DNA of 64,000 nucleotides from Ophiobolus disseminans (GCA_010093685.1 MU006216.1:1687065-1751064); one strand, 5' to 3'; positions 1-10,804 are shown, numbered from the stretch's first letter. Made by a program: numbers and translations. The notes: generated by a model from the letters alone, not told the origin.

Positions 1-395
1 GTGTGCTATCGATGGTGGGTTGAAGGACGAGTCGAGGATGTAGAGGGTTCGTGGTTGCGTCGAGGAAGCATTGATCGTGCGTACCACGCGGAACTTGGAT
101 GGTGATGATGTGAATGAATTCAGGGCTGACTCCAAATCTGGCAGTATTGCTCTTATCGAAGCTATTCTTGAAGCCATTTCTGTCATTGAAAGTTTGGTTC
201 TTGGATGCTCGAAGTTTGAAGCTCCCGTCACCTCGGCGCAAGGACCAAAACGCGTCGTCCCACGCGCAGACCGAGGCCCCACCGCTCCAACACCATCACA
301 ATCAACACGACAACAACCTCGCATATTCTGCATAAACGACCAGCTAGCGAGGCCGCACCCTTTTTCCATGTCTGTGCATCTAAGAAGCATATCGC
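1..395. other. Left-edge stretch without a recognisable gene
   Basis: Short open frames occur on the plus strand, but none has family-like composition, a start context or splice signals I trust. This is probably the 3' flank of the minus-strand gene that ends at 396. Confidence 0.5.
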
Positions 396-1163
396 TCATG
401 CAGCACACAGAACCAGCACAACTCCAAACAAGAACGCCACCGAAACCGACGCCAGAATAACGACCCAGGATGACGGGTCCTTCGCTTTCTTTCCATTCAT
501 CAACCCCTCCTGCTCAACTCTCCGTCTCCATCGCTCAAGCCACCAATACTTTCCTACCGGCCAGACCTTATCATGCCCCTGCTGTTCCTCATCTCCTTCG
601 TGCTCACCACCGTCACTGCCACTACTGGAGCTATCATCCCAAGTTGATGTCGGCATCCACTCGCAAATGATATCGACCTCAAGTCTTGGGTACACACGAG
701 CGTCCCAGTCGCCACTTCCAATAGGTGTATTTCCACGCACATCCCATATAGCTTCGATCGCGACGTCGTGATCTTCAAGATCCTGCAGCAGGCCATGGAC
801 GTTATTCCAACTTGAAAAAGTCGAGTAGTCGAGGTACTTGACAAATATTCGATCGTGGAAATGGAAGTTGAAAATCAGTGATTCGACACCCGGACATGCT
901 TTCCAGATTTTCAGATGATTGGGCTCGTTCTGGGCGTCCTGAACCTCGGAGAGCGAGAGGAGAGAGTCGACGTGCAACACGGCGGAGGGAGATGGCGTGG
1001 TGGAAACCTTCTGTGGGTATTGCTGTTCGGAGCGGATTGGAGATGGATCGAGGAGCGGACGGTGACGAGACGCACAGCCTCCGTAGGGCGCAATATGACC
1101 CTGGCGCGACATATCCGACAGAAGTGGCAGACGTTCTGCGTTTCCTTCCGCATGGCGAGACAT
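396..1163 (-). CDS. Uncharacterised protein with C-terminal membrane anchor
   Basis: Single-exon frame of 255 codons. I chose the ATG at 1163 (protein begins MSRHAEGN); an in-frame ATG at 1241 would add 26 residues of unconvincing sequence. The N-terminal 60 residues are polar and low in order. A globular middle part is rich in Trp, Phe and Asp. It is followed by a Ser/Asp/Glu-rich linker and a final hydrophobic stretch of about 20 residues that ends at the stop, starting WVVILASVSV. That layout suggests a tail-anchored membrane protein, with the bulk in the cytosol. I do not recognise the family and assign no function. The coding call rests on length, composition and the plausible terminal helix. 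Confidence 0.55.
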   Translation of the reverse strand: MSRHAEGNAERLPLLSDMSRQGHIAPYGGCASRHRPLLDPSPIRSEQQYPQKVSTTPSPSAVLHVDSLLSLSEVQDAQNEPNHLKIWKACPGVESLIFNFHFHDRIFVKYLDYSTFSSWNNVHGLLQDLEDHDVAIEAIWDVRGNTPIGSGDWDARVYPRLEVDIICEWMPTSTWDDSSSSGSDGGEHEGDEEQQGHDKVWPVGKYWWLERWRRRVEQEGLMNGKKAKDPSSWVVILASVSVAFLFGVVLVLCAA

Positions 1164-2009
1164 CGTATATCTTTTCTCGAATTTGCTACCAACAAAACAG
1201 AGCACGTATCGCAGTTTATTTTGTAAGACCATGGCTAACATTTAGTTTGCAAATATTCCTCGGGAGCGGCAAACTTCGCCATAGCTTTATTGAGCGTACC
1301 ATGGCTGATGAGGCCGTATGAGTTGGACGTGTACTGCGGTTCAAAAACATGGGAACCAGAGTTACGAAGCAAGAGTAGCACGCACCGTATCGTGTTTTTC
1401 TGATACGTCTCGAAGCCCACTGACATCGACCTTTTTTTGACCTCATGTCAAAGAGCCTCTGGCTGATTCGTCTCGAGCGTAGTAGCACCGGCCACAATAT
1501 TGAGATTCTACATGTCGCACAACCGAGCCGTTAACAATGGAACCGTCTCATCACACTCCTACCGACCCGGGAATACGTGTCGTACCCGATCTCATGCCTC
1601 GAGCGGGCACCACCATACACAATGACGTACCTTGGATCTAATATTCTGGACGCGTTCATATGTGCACAGTCCATTGGGCTTCATACCTTGATGAGTATAT
1701 TTCATATTAGTCAAGCTCCTTCAACTTCATGGATCTGTCCACAGGGTACAAGCAGCACATTAAGATTATTTCTCCCTGGTTTATGGATCCATAACAGAGA
1801 GCTTGTGGCGCTCTAGCTCATATGGGTTAAATCATCCGCCATAGTCTCGATTGTCCCACGAACCATCAATTTCGACTTCTTTCGCTCTTGTCGTTCTTCT
1901 TCCGACCTAGTCATTCTCGCGACGCTGAATTCGTCACCTATGGCGGTCGACCGCACCCTCACTATCCACTGCAGGCCAAGCGCACGCCCCATCCAGCACT
2001 TCCGACGGG
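1164..2009. other. Intergenic stretch, nothing recognised
   Basis: No frame with family features. It lies between the promoter side of the 396-1163 gene and the 3' end of the transporter ending at 2010. Confidence 0.5.
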
Positions 2010-4195
2010 TTACACCGCGAACCTTGATCTTGCTCTCAGCCTCGCACCGTAGACCCACAGCGCATACATGCCAATCTGGCTGAACGTCAACATCCACTCA
2101 CATTGAACGGCACGACATGTACTTACAATACCAATGATACTCAGTCCGCCAAGTATGCTGATGCCTTTTCCGATACCCATGTCAACGTACATCGGGCGCG
2201 AGAACAGCACGGCGCCGAACGCGAACAGTGAACGACAAAAGTCATTGCCTGCGAAGAGCGAGGCAGCGTACTGTGGATATGACATCGGCACGTATGCTTT
2301 GGGGTGTCAGAGAGCGCTCTCCAATGAGCTGGAAGAGACTTACTAAAGATACACTGCAGCAAGATGAAGCAACTCGCCGCATAAATCGTGATCCCAACGA
2401 CCGACACGATCCAATGAATACTCTCTCTCGCAGTCCAGCCTGGTCATTATTAGCAACCTCATATTTTGCGCTCGACACAATGCCCACTTACCAAACAGAA
2501 ATAACCCTATCGGCGGCCCAAAGCTCGCAAATATCGCCGGCACAAGCCGATGCTCCTGCTGCCTCAGCCCGTTGCTCAAAATATCCGGAATCAAATACCA
2601 ATGCAGATAGCTGAAATGTATGCCTACAGCAATGAAGCATCCCACAATGATGCACACAAACACAATACTCGTCTCGCCCACGTTGAATCCGTAAATAGGC
2701 GGATACACAAGCGGAAACACCTCAAAGAAAGAATAGTATATCCCGTAAGTTAAGGCAGTATAAAGGTTCACAAACAGCACCGCCGGATCCTTGAGACAAA
2801 TCTCAATCGGCTTGATAAGCGCGTCGAGCAAAAACGCGCCAAACGTGACGCCCTTGCGATCGACTTCCGTCTGCGTGCGAATATGCGTGTTCCCTGTGCG
2901 CGTGCGCAGGCGTGCGGAGCGGTGCAGTAGGATGGTCGTGGGCTGCGTTTCGGGCAGGAAGAAGAGGAAGAGCAGGAATACGGGGGCAGACATCCATAGC
3001 ATTTCCCATTGCGACCACCGCCAGTTCTTGGCGTAAACGGAGAAGCCGGACAGAAGGGGCCCGAGGGCAGGTGCGGCGAAGGCGGCGACGACCCACATGG
3101 CGAGTGGGTAGGGGAAGTAGAGCATTGAGTAGATGTCCTGGGTGGGGGTCAGTGTTTGTTGGGATGGAATGGGATGGGATGGGGACGTACGCTCATACTT
3201 GCGCCGCCGTTGGCAAGACAAGGACTCCCGAAAAGACCGAGTAGGAAGCGGAGGAATATCAGGCCGCCAAAGTTATCAACGAGCGACGTGGGTACAGTGA
3301 GTATGACGAAGATGGCAAGAGTGCTAATGTACGGTATGTTTCGTCCAAACTGCGGCACTACGTCTCCTATCAGTTTGACACTCACACCGTCCGTCCTGAG
3401 TGAACATACCTTCCGACAGCGGCGCAAACAACAACGGACCAATACCATATCCTGCACACAACTCATCAGTAACTTAGTATCAATTCCAGCAGTGTGCAAC
3501 AACTCACCCAGTACATACAACGCCAACCCCAACGCCGCCTTAAACTCGCCCACCCCAAAGCGCTCCATAATCAACAACTCACTACTCACATAAATCGAGC
3601 TACTCGCATACACCACAAACGTATACAAACACACCAAAAAAGACGTCCACGCTTTCTTCGCCTGCGACCAGTTTTGCGGATTCGCAACGTCGTCGGTAGT
3701 GTACCAATCCACGAGGATCAGGCCATCGGCTGTCTTGACAGGCGCGACGGCATGCGCGGCTGAGCGCGTCTTGTGCAGCGCGATATCTTCAGCGAGGCGT
3801 TCTTGGGTGTAGGGCTGGGTGTGGAGGCGTTGGAGGTCGGATCGGGGTGGTGTGGGGCGTTCAGGGTCGGTGCTGGATGATGAGGATGGGGGGCGTGATT
3901 GCAATTTTTCGAGGTCGGGTGCTGTTTCGACTTTCTCGAGGTCTTGGGTGTGGCTTTCCGTTTTCTCGAGATCGGGTTCGTTGCGTGCTGTGAGTGTGGC
4001 TGAAGTGTCTGCGGGTCCTGTGGGTTTACTGCCGGGTTTGTCGTAGCCGTGTGGACAGTGGAAGTCGTCGAGTTCTTCTGGGTACTTTAGGACGCGGTTG
4101 TTGGTTGCGTAGCGGAGAAGTTGGCCGAATGGCGCGTCTCGCACGATGTCTTTGAGTCCGCTCATTCTGGTGCGATTTTTCTCGTATGGTAACAT
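2010..4195 (-). CDS. MFS transporter, DHA1 (drug:H+ antiporter) family
   Basis: Plasma-membrane proton-coupled exporter of the polyamine/multidrug type; the substrate cannot be read from the sequence. Exons, joined on the minus strand: 4195-3508, 3451-3410, 3357-3191, 3137-2492, 2439-2344, 2296-2127, 2075-2010. They give exactly 625 codons including the stop (624 aa). All six introns are GT-AG and 47-57 nt long. The first roughly 170 residues are soluble, rich in Ser, Pro and charged residues. The family block LVDWYTTDDVANPQNWS comes just before TM1. Later landmarks are the helix after VPQFGRNIPYI, the YPLAMWV segment, SIHWIVSVVGIT, and MSYPQYAASLFAGND near the last helices. A second ATG at 4165 (MSGLKD) is an equally possible start. 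No lesion was seen, so the gene looks functional. Confidence 0.87.
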
Positions 4196-5214
4196 GGCTC
4201 GGTTGTCTCTGGGTTACTGGTGTAGTGCTTCTTTCGACTACGAGGCCCACAGAGGTGGGATGGGCAAGATATACATCTTCGTATTAGATTGGAGACCATG
4301 TCTCCTACCTAGTCGCCAACGGACGTATCGGGTCACTTCAGCATCGATGACAAAGACACATGCTCACAAAGCACATATTTACCGCCAGAGATGCGTACCG
4401 TATAGGAGGCGGTGAATCAAGATTCAAGACTGCCATCCTTCACCTTACAGCACGTGATTGGCTATCCCACATGCAAATGCAGATGTGTAAGAATGCAGCT
4501 GCTGCCAAATCCTTCGCATAGACAGGGAAAAAGCTTCTTTCGACATTTCGAGCGGGAGTGTGTCAGCAGCGTCATCACGGTGATTAGTCGTGGGCTGGGT
4601 TTGAATTAACCGTTCGTGCAGCGTAAACGAATGGTTGTGGAGCGCGTCGGCAATGTTGAGTAATCGATTCGACCACGTTGAAGGTGGGAAGATGACACAT
4701 TTTGATGTCGTGCTTTGGTGCTTGATAATTTCAAATGATGTTAGATTGCGACTGAGCGTATTCTCTACTCCTCGATGTCGGGAGCGAAAAGTTATCCTAT
4801 GGTTGATCGAGAGAGAGAAGAGACTACCTACCTAGGGATTGCGGCACTGGCATCAAGCCTCGAAGACTAGTTACGAAACATGCATCAAGCCCAACAGAGC
4901 AATCCGTGAGCTTACTGGCTCAGAGACGTGATTAGTATGACTTTGGGTAGGGTTTTAAGATGGCGTGCTGGTCCTTGGGTGTCTACAGGCTGTCATGATG
5001 CTACTGGGTGGAGGTCGCGGACATTTGGAGCAACGATGGTGAGCTCAAGTTGCAGAAAGGTGTGCAGTCATATTGCGATGCGATCTATAGAATTAAAGAG
5101 GGATAATCGGACAGCACTTTCCTTTCTACCATGTGTTGATGCTGGGGCCTGTGCTTCAGCGGCTAGCGCTCGAAACGGCGCTAGCAGCAGTACTAGCGTA
5201 CCTACCACCTACCT
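4196..5214. other. Intergenic stretch left of the retrotransposon
   Basis: Upstream region of the DHA1 transporter and the left flank of the copia insertion. I recognise no coding frame, RNA gene or repeat in it. Confidence 0.5.
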
Positions 5215-5219
5215 AATGA
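5215..5219. repeat. Target-site duplication, left copy (AATGA)
   Basis: Five bases directly before the 5' LTR. They are identical to the five bases directly after the 3' LTR at 10566-10570, the 5-bp duplication expected from copia integrase. Confidence 0.95.
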
Positions 5220-5394
5220 TGTAACCACGTGGCGGATATCACATGACATCCTATTGTAGCAGGCGCTGCCCTGTGAGCAAGTGCACTTACCTCTGAGCCG
5301 AGAGCTCCTGTACCGGAACATCACACAACAGAACAACAGATAGCAATACAATCGTTGATCACAGCCTCCACCCGACACTGCTCACGCAGTTACA
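5220..5394 (+). repeat. 5' LTR (175 bp)
   Basis: Begins TGTAAC and ends GTTACA, a perfect 6-bp terminal inverted repeat with the canonical TG...CA ends. Identical to 10391-10565. Confidence 0.96.
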
Positions 5395-5409
5395 GTTATG
5401 AGCCCGGCT
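5395..5409 (+). other. Primer-binding site, half-tRNA(iMet) type
   Basis: Directly after the LTR comes GTTATGAGCCC. Its reverse complement GGGCTCATAAC matches the anticodon stem-loop (CAU anticodon) of eukaryotic initiator tRNA, not a tRNA 3' CCA end. Drosophila copia and several fungal copia elements are known to prime from the 5' half of initiator tRNA-Met, and this site fits that mechanism. The tRNA match is from memory. Confidence 0.8.
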
Positions 5410-5571
5410 GTCGACTAACACGCTGTATTTGCTACTGCATGCCGACGAGCTATTGACTGCTATCAACAGAGCTACGTCATCCTCCCACTACCTTTACCTT
5501 GCCGAGCCTCGAGCACACTGTGCACTGCCCGTACGAGAGTCGATCTGAGAGCCGATAGAGCCTGATTCAGG

Positions 5572-8500
5572 ATGGCTACTACCGAGCTGGATGGACTGAT
5601 TACGAGGACGACAGTCATACTCGAGAAGCCTGCAGACTGGGAAGAATGGATCTTCCTACGAAAGGATAGCGCGGACAGGCATCACCTGTGGTCCATAGTC
5701 AACCCGGACCTCGACGAGGCGACCCTTGAGAAGCTTGAGGAGCCAGCAGCCGTCGAGCCTGAGCAGTACCATGACGAGGCCGAAGAGGACACTGGCGTCG
5801 TGCTCAAGGACATGACGACCCAGGAGTTCCAGAGATACCAGCAGGCGGAGAGGAACTATGATCGAGCACTGGCCAAATACACAATCAAGAGGAAAGCGTT
5901 GAACGACTTTACCCAGGAGATCGGCCGAACGATCAGCCGCCGCCACATACATCTCATCCAGAGCGACGATACCGCGTACGCTCGACTGAAGAAGCTGAAG
6001 AAGCACCTCTGCCCATCGACGGCCGAGAGGGAGCTACAGCTGATAGCTAAGTATCGACAACTACAGAGTCGACCACGAAGCAACACTATTGACAGTTGGC
6101 TTGAGGAGTGGCTGCACGTTGTGCGGATGTGCGAGGCAGTCCAATTGCCTGACGTCATATCGCCGCAAGCACAGCGCGACTTCCTGCTCGCCATCAAGGG
6201 TCTCGACGACACATGGGCGACGACCCAGCAAGCTACACTGTTTCGATCTCAGCTTAACGCTCAGCTGATTCCGACGTTGGACGACCTCGTGGCTGAGTTT
6301 GCCATGTACTGGCGCTCAACAAGACCAGTGGCATCATCACTCGGTACATTTGCAACACTGGGCATCGATCAGAGCTCCGACAGACGATCAGACGGCGCAG
6401 AGACGCGGAGTGCAGACAAGGACAAAGACAGAAGGCTTGAATGCAAGTGTGGCCTCAAACACCGCTTCAAGGACTGTTGGTATCTTGGAGCAAAGGGCAA
6501 GCCTCAAGGCTGGACACCAAAGCCTGAGATACAAGAGAAGTTCAGCAAGGCAATTGAGAGCCAGTCCCCAGTTGGACGAGCCATGAAGGCGGCTCTCAAG
6601 GCCAACACAGGCACAGCAGCTTTGACGTCGGTATCAAGTACACCACGTCGTTTTGACGACCAGAGCCCAATGATTGAGAACCTTGACAGCCATGTGTTGC
6701 AGCTCACCATGAGCACAGACTGTACGAACAAGCAGGCGATCAAGCCGAGCCTGATCAACCGATGGATCCTGGATCCTGGATCGAACACGCATGTTACCAA
6801 CACCAGAGCCTACGGCTGGAAGAAGCGAGCTGATGGGAAAGGTGAGGTAGTCAAGGCGGGTAACCAGGAGCTTCTGATACAAGAGTGGGGAGATGTGGTT
6901 CTGCTCACCAACACGCCCGCGGGCACAGAGCAGATAGAGCTTACCTACGTGGCGTATGTGCCAGGATTCCTTACCAACGTCGTTGGTCTGTCGCGCTGTC
7001 GATCTGTTGGCATACACTTCGACTCAGGCCGAGACTGCCTGTACCAAAGGAGATGGAACAACGTCATCAGCTTGCTTCAGTATGTGGGTGGTCACTGGCT
7101 GATAGATGCCGATGGCATGGAGCGGCCGGACGCCGGCTCCTTGCTTGCAGCATCAGCTCATGCCCACAAAAAGCCATCGTATGAACCGAGGAAGCCGCTA
7201 CAGCTTACGCCAGAGGAGGCTCACATCATGTGGGGTCACGCAGGCCGACAGGCAATCGATCATCTGCCAGAGAGCGTAGACGGACTGCAACTAGTAGACG
7301 GCAATCCAACACCAAAGTGGAAGGACTGTGAGATCTGTATACAGTCAAAATTGACCAAGCTGGTCAGCCGGAGACCACCACGCAAGCCGGCTACTCGACC
7401 GTTTGAGCGCATCAGTATTGACTTGGTGCAGCTCTTAGAGCGAGGCGAGCAGTGCTACAATAGCGATCAGTATCTGTTCCACATGGTTGATCAGGACTCA
7501 AAGTGGCATGAAGGATGTTGCATGCCAAACAAGACAAAGGCTACGCTGACGCAGATCTTCAAGAGATTGCTGGCAAAGATTGAACGCCAATTCAAGAGCA
7601 AGGTCATTGTCGTGAGGCTTGACATGGAGGCTGGATACGTCGAACTGCTTGAGATATGCAGAGACCTTGGAATTGCTATTGAGCCGAGAGCGACAGAGGC
7701 TCAGAATGGAGCAATTGAGCGCGCAGGAAAGGCGATTGTTATTCGAGGCAGAGCCATCCGACTGCACGCTGGAATACCAAAGGAGTACGCCAACGAGTGC
7801 GTCATGTCAGCAATATACCTGCTCAATCGTACGCCAGTCAAAGCGATCAACTGGAGCTGCCCATACACCAAAGTCAAGGGGATCAAGCCATCAGTTGCTC
7901 ATCTTGAGGTGATTGGAGCGAGAGCCTATGTGCTCAACGAGAAGCTACCACGCGGAGCCAAGCTCGAGTCTCGAGCTCTCATCGGCCACCTGGTAGGCTT
8001 TGACTCAACCAACATTTTCCGAGTATGGTTGCCAACCATCGGACGCGTGATACGAACTCGAGATGTTGTCTTTGTTCGAGGCAAGCTCTGTGACAGTCAA
8101 GGCCAGTACGCAGAGAAGAGCTACGTTCGAGAGGCAGCAGAAGTACTCGATATCGAGGAGACGCCCAATTACAGCAATATATTGACAGAACAGCTATCCT
8201 CTCCTGAAAATGAGGAAGAAGGAGAGCATGAGAACGCTAAGGAGATTGGAGATACGATTCATGTTCAACTACCGCCAAATTACCAGCAAGGCCGTACTCA
8301 GCAGAAGAACACCACAGTGCTCATGACTCCAGAAGCAACACCAGAGCTGCCAGAGCCGAGCGAGCTTACAGGCCAGTCGCTCACGGATCAGCTGATGGAC
8401 AATACTGGCTGGGGGCGCGGATATGCTCTAGCTCCAGAAGGAGAAGAGCCTGATCAAGCATCTAACAATGCTGCACGGCGAGCAGAGATCAGCAGCCAGG

Positions 8501-10314
8501 TATCAGAGCAGTTTATTGTGGAGGGCAAGCGGAGTCGCAAGCCAGCCAAGTTTGGCACCTATCTAGCAACGTTCGCAGCCTGTATCAACCCCACAGCCCC
8601 AGCAAAGCTGCTCAGCGAGGCACCGAAGATCCGACTCCATCGTGACCAGCTGCCAGCTGAGCCAAAGAGATGGAAGGACCTGGATTGTCATCCATTTGGA
8701 GCTGAGTTCAAGAAAGCGAGCCGCAAAGAGATTGACGGCTGTGTTCAGCGCAGCTGCTTTGGACAATTGGCGAGAGCTCCAGAGCTGGTAGAAGCTGAGA
8801 TACTGCCCCTGATGTGGGTATTCACGTACAAATTCGACGAGGATGGATACCTCTACAAGTTCAAGGCGAGACTGGTAGTGAGAGGAGATCTACAGCAGGA
8901 TTACGGCGACACGTACGCGGCAACGTTGGCCGCAAAGATATTTCGATGTTTGATCGCCCTGGCAGCTGCTTTCAATCTTGAGTTATACCAGTACGACGTC
9001 CTGAATGCTTTTCTCAACGCAGAACTCGACCGAACCACATACGTACGATGCCCAGAAGGATATGAGAGCGAGCTTGGCCAACTGCTTGAGCTCAAGCGAG
9101 CCCTGTACGGACTCCGAGATGCACCACAGCTATGGTACAAGCACCTCACTACTACGCTTGAGAAGCTAGGACTATGCCAAGTGCCAGGAGTGCCCTGCCT
9201 GTTCAGCAACAATCGTTTGATTGTCTTCTTCTTTGTGGACGATATAGTCGTAGCTGTAGCTTCCAAGAACAAAGACGCCTACCGCCAGTTTGATCAACAG
9301 CTGCGAGCTGCATATGACGTGCGTTTTCTGGGAGAGCTGAAATGGTTCCTCGGCATACGCGTGATCCGTGATCGCAGCCAGAAGAAGATATGGCTTATGC
9401 AGGACAGCTTCATTGACAAGGTGGCAGCAAAATACAACATGGCTCACACGGGCAAATACCCAGCAGTGCCGCTGGTAGACGGAAACATCGGTCTGAGCAC
9501 AGAGAAGCCGGACGATCAGCGTACAAAACTATACCAGGAGTTAGTGGGATCACTAGCCTACATCTCAACGTACACTCGGCCTGATGTCGCGCAAGCCCAC
9601 TCTGAATTATCTCGATATCTACAGAATCCAGGCCAAAAGCATGTCAGCGCAGCGTACCATGTCTGGAAGTACTTGATCGGCCAGAAGCGTCTAGCTATTG
9701 GTGCTCATGGAGATCAGAGCAGCCGCAAGGTGTTTATGAGCTCAAGCCTGGGGGGTGCTGGAACAGAGCCACTGTTCTATGGTGCCTCTGATGCAGCTTT
9801 TGCTGACGACCTGCCGACGCGGCGCAGCTCTCAAGGATATCTGTTCATGCTGTACGGCATGCCTATCGACTGGAAGGCAACGCTGCAGCGATCAGTAACC
9901 AAGTCGACCACTGAGGCAGAGCTGCTAGCTCTGTCGACAGCAGCCAGCGAGCTGCAGGCATGGAATCGACTATTCAAGCACATCAAGCTCAACCTGGAGA
10001 TGGTACCAACGATCTACTGCAACAACCTGCAGACTGTAGGAGTTGTTACTAAGCACAAGGACAAGCTGTTCACGCGCTTGCGCCACGTAGACGTTCACCA
10101 GCATTGGCTGAGACAGGAGGTAGCTGAAGGACGTATATCGGTTGAGTGGAAGCCCACCAACCTCATGCCAGCGGATGGACTCACCAAGATCCTTGTGCGC
10201 CAGAAGCATGCCGAATTCGTCCGACAGCTTGGACTGAGAGACGTTAAAGATTGCCAGTCAGAGGCAGAAGGACTAGACAGCCCTAATCCAGCGAGCCTGA
10301 CTCATTGGTATTAG
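5572..10314 (+). CDS. Copia gag-pol polyprotein (Gag, protease, integrase, RT, RNase H)
   Basis: Single frame of 1,580 aa starting at the ATG at 5572. Gag covers about residues 1-340. It ends in a degenerate zinc-knuckle-like CKCGLKHRFKDC near residue 285. The protease motif is LDPGSNTHV near residue 400, with DPG where DSG is common. A pre-integrase zinc region (H...H, CEIC) precedes the integrase core. Candidate catalytic residues are Asp in ISIDLVQL (about 613), Asp in VRLDMEAGY (about 682) and Glu in QNGAIERAG (about 712). Reverse transcriptase includes YQYDVLNAFLNAELDRT and the active site FFFVDDIVVA (about 1220). RNase H has SDAAFADD and TEAELLAL, but the third acidic position reads YCNN instead of the family's usual YCDN (about 1482). 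The protein would be cut by its own protease and would copy the element's RNA in cytoplasmic particles. Gag and Pol are in one frame with no recoding signal. Confidence 0.96.
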   Translation: MATTELDGLITRTTVILEKPADWEEWIFLRKDSADRHHLWSIVNPDLDEATLEKLEEPAAVEPEQYHDEAEEDTGVVLKDMTTQEFQRYQQAERNYDRALAKYTIKRKALNDFTQEIGRTISRRHIHLIQSDDTAYARLKKLKKHLCPSTAERELQLIAKYRQLQSRPRSNTIDSWLEEWLHVVRMCEAVQLPDVISPQAQRDFLLAIKGLDDTWATTQQATLFRSQLNAQLIPTLDDLVAEFAMYWRSTRPVASSLGTFATLGIDQSSDRRSDGAETRSADKDKDRRLECKCGLKHRFKDCWYLGAKGKPQGWTPKPEIQEKFSKAIESQSPVGRAMKAALKANTGTAALTSVSSTPRRFDDQSPMIENLDSHVLQLTMSTDCTNKQAIKPSLINRWILDPGSNTHVTNTRAYGWKKRADGKGEVVKAGNQELLIQEWGDVVLLTNTPAGTEQIELTYVAYVPGFLTNVVGLSRCRSVGIHFDSGRDCLYQRRWNNVISLLQYVGGHWLIDADGMERPDAGSLLAASAHAHKKPSYEPRKPLQLTPEEAHIMWGHAGRQAIDHLPESVDGLQLVDGNPTPKWKDCEICIQSKLTKLVSRRPPRKPATRPFERISIDLVQLLERGEQCYNSDQYLFHMVDQDSKWHEGCCMPNKTKATLTQIFKRLLAKIERQFKSKVIVVRLDMEAGYVELLEICRDLGIAIEPRATEAQNGAIERAGKAIVIRGRAIRLHAGIPKEYANECVMSAIYLLNRTPVKAINWSCPYTKVKGIKPSVAHLEVIGARAYVLNEKLPRGAKLESRALIGHLVGFDSTNIFRVWLPTIGRVIRTRDVVFVRGKLCDSQGQYAEKSYVREAAEVLDIEETPNYSNILTEQLSSPENEEEGEHENAKEIGDTIHVQLPPNYQQGRTQQKNTTVLMTPEATPELPEPSELTGQSLTDQLMDNTGWGRGYALAPEGEEPDQASNNAARRAEISSQVSEQFIVEGKRSRKPAKFGTYLATFAACINPTAPAKLLSEAPKIRLHRDQLPAEPKRWKDLDCHPFGAEFKKASRKEIDGCVQRSCFGQLARAPELVEAEILPLMWVFTYKFDEDGYLYKFKARLVVRGDLQQDYGDTYAATLAAKIFRCLIALAAAFNLELYQYDVLNAFLNAELDRTTYVRCPEGYESELGQLLELKRALYGLRDAPQLWYKHLTTTLEKLGLCQVPGVPCLFSNNRLIVFFFVDDIVVAVASKNKDAYRQFDQQLRAAYDVRFLGELKWFLGIRVIRDRSQKKIWLMQDSFIDKVAAKYNMAHTGKYPAVPLVDGNIGLSTEKPDDQRTKLYQELVGSLAYISTYTRPDVAQAHSELSRYLQNPGQKHVSAAYHVWKYLIGQKRLAIGAHGDQSSRKVFMSSSLGGAGTEPLFYGASDAAFADDLPTRRSSQGYLFMLYGMPIDWKATLQRSVTKSTTEAELLALSTAASELQAWNRLFKHIKLNLEMVPTIYCNNLQTVGVVTKHKDKLFTRLRHVDVHQHWLRQEVAEGRISVEWKPTNLMPADGLTKILVRQKHAEFVRQLGLRDVKDCQSEAEGLDSPNPASLTHWY

Positions 10315-10381
10315 GACGGTATTAGAGGGATTATGGAGCATTTTCCAGCTAGGAAGATCAGCTTTGGTTGGCACCGCAGCT

Positions 10382-10390
10382 GAGGGGGTG
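10382..10390 (+). other. Polypurine tract
   Basis: GAGGGGGTG abuts the 3' LTR and is the expected place for plus-strand DNA priming. One pyrimidine interrupts it. Confidence 0.7.
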
Positions 10391-10565
10391 TGTAACCACG
10401 TGGCGGATATCACATGACATCCTATTGTAGCAGGCGCTGCCCTGTGAGCAAGTGCACTTACCTCTGAGCCGAGAGCTCCTGTACCGGAACATCACACAAC
10501 AGAACAACAGATAGCAATACAATCGTTGATCACAGCCTCCACCCGACACTGCTCACGCAGTTACA
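10391..10565 (+). repeat. 3' LTR (175 bp)
   Basis: Identical to the 5' LTR over its full length, with TGTAAC/GTTACA ends. Confidence 0.96.
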
Positions 10566-10570
10566 AATGA
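10566..10570. repeat. Target-site duplication, right copy (AATGA)
   Basis: Matches 5215-5219 exactly. Confidence 0.95.
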
Positions 10571-10804
10571 TCCTTTGCCATCCATAGAAAGTAAGCTTGA
10601 TAATTCCTTTCCGCTCAGCTCACCAATCACAAAAGCATTCCAGTAATGACGTCGCGACACACGCATCACATGGCACACCAAAGCCAATACAACTGCAAAC
10701 TGCTGCAGTTACCCTACGATGTTAGACGCATACCTAGGTAATCTACGAATACACGATTCCTCCATCTATTCATCTATATAAGCGAGGAGGGCTGAAGCGA
10801 CTTT

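Larger units (their letters stand above)
5220..10565 (+). mobile_element. Complete Ty1/copia LTR retrotransposon
   Basis: The element is 5,346 bp long. It carries, in order: 5' LTR (5220-5394), primer-binding site (from 5395), leader, one gag-pol frame (5572-10314), a purine tract just before 10391, and 3' LTR (10391-10565). The target-site duplications are perfect. Integrase lies before reverse transcriptase, which defines the copia (Pseudoviridae-type) order. My base-by-base comparison found the two 175-bp LTRs identical. LTRs are made identical at integration, so the insertion is recent. No stop or frameshift was seen in the polyprotein. It sits between a transporter and a decayed gene and does not obviously break a recognisable gene. 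Confidence 0.96.

Noticed and set aside
2010..4195. Separate small genes inside the DHA1 locus
   Set aside because: All pieces join through six GT-AG introns into one 625-codon frame with an unbroken transporter order.
5220..10565. Gypsy-type or retrovirus-like element
   Set aside because: Integrase precedes reverse transcriptase and no envelope-like frame exists, so copia order applies.
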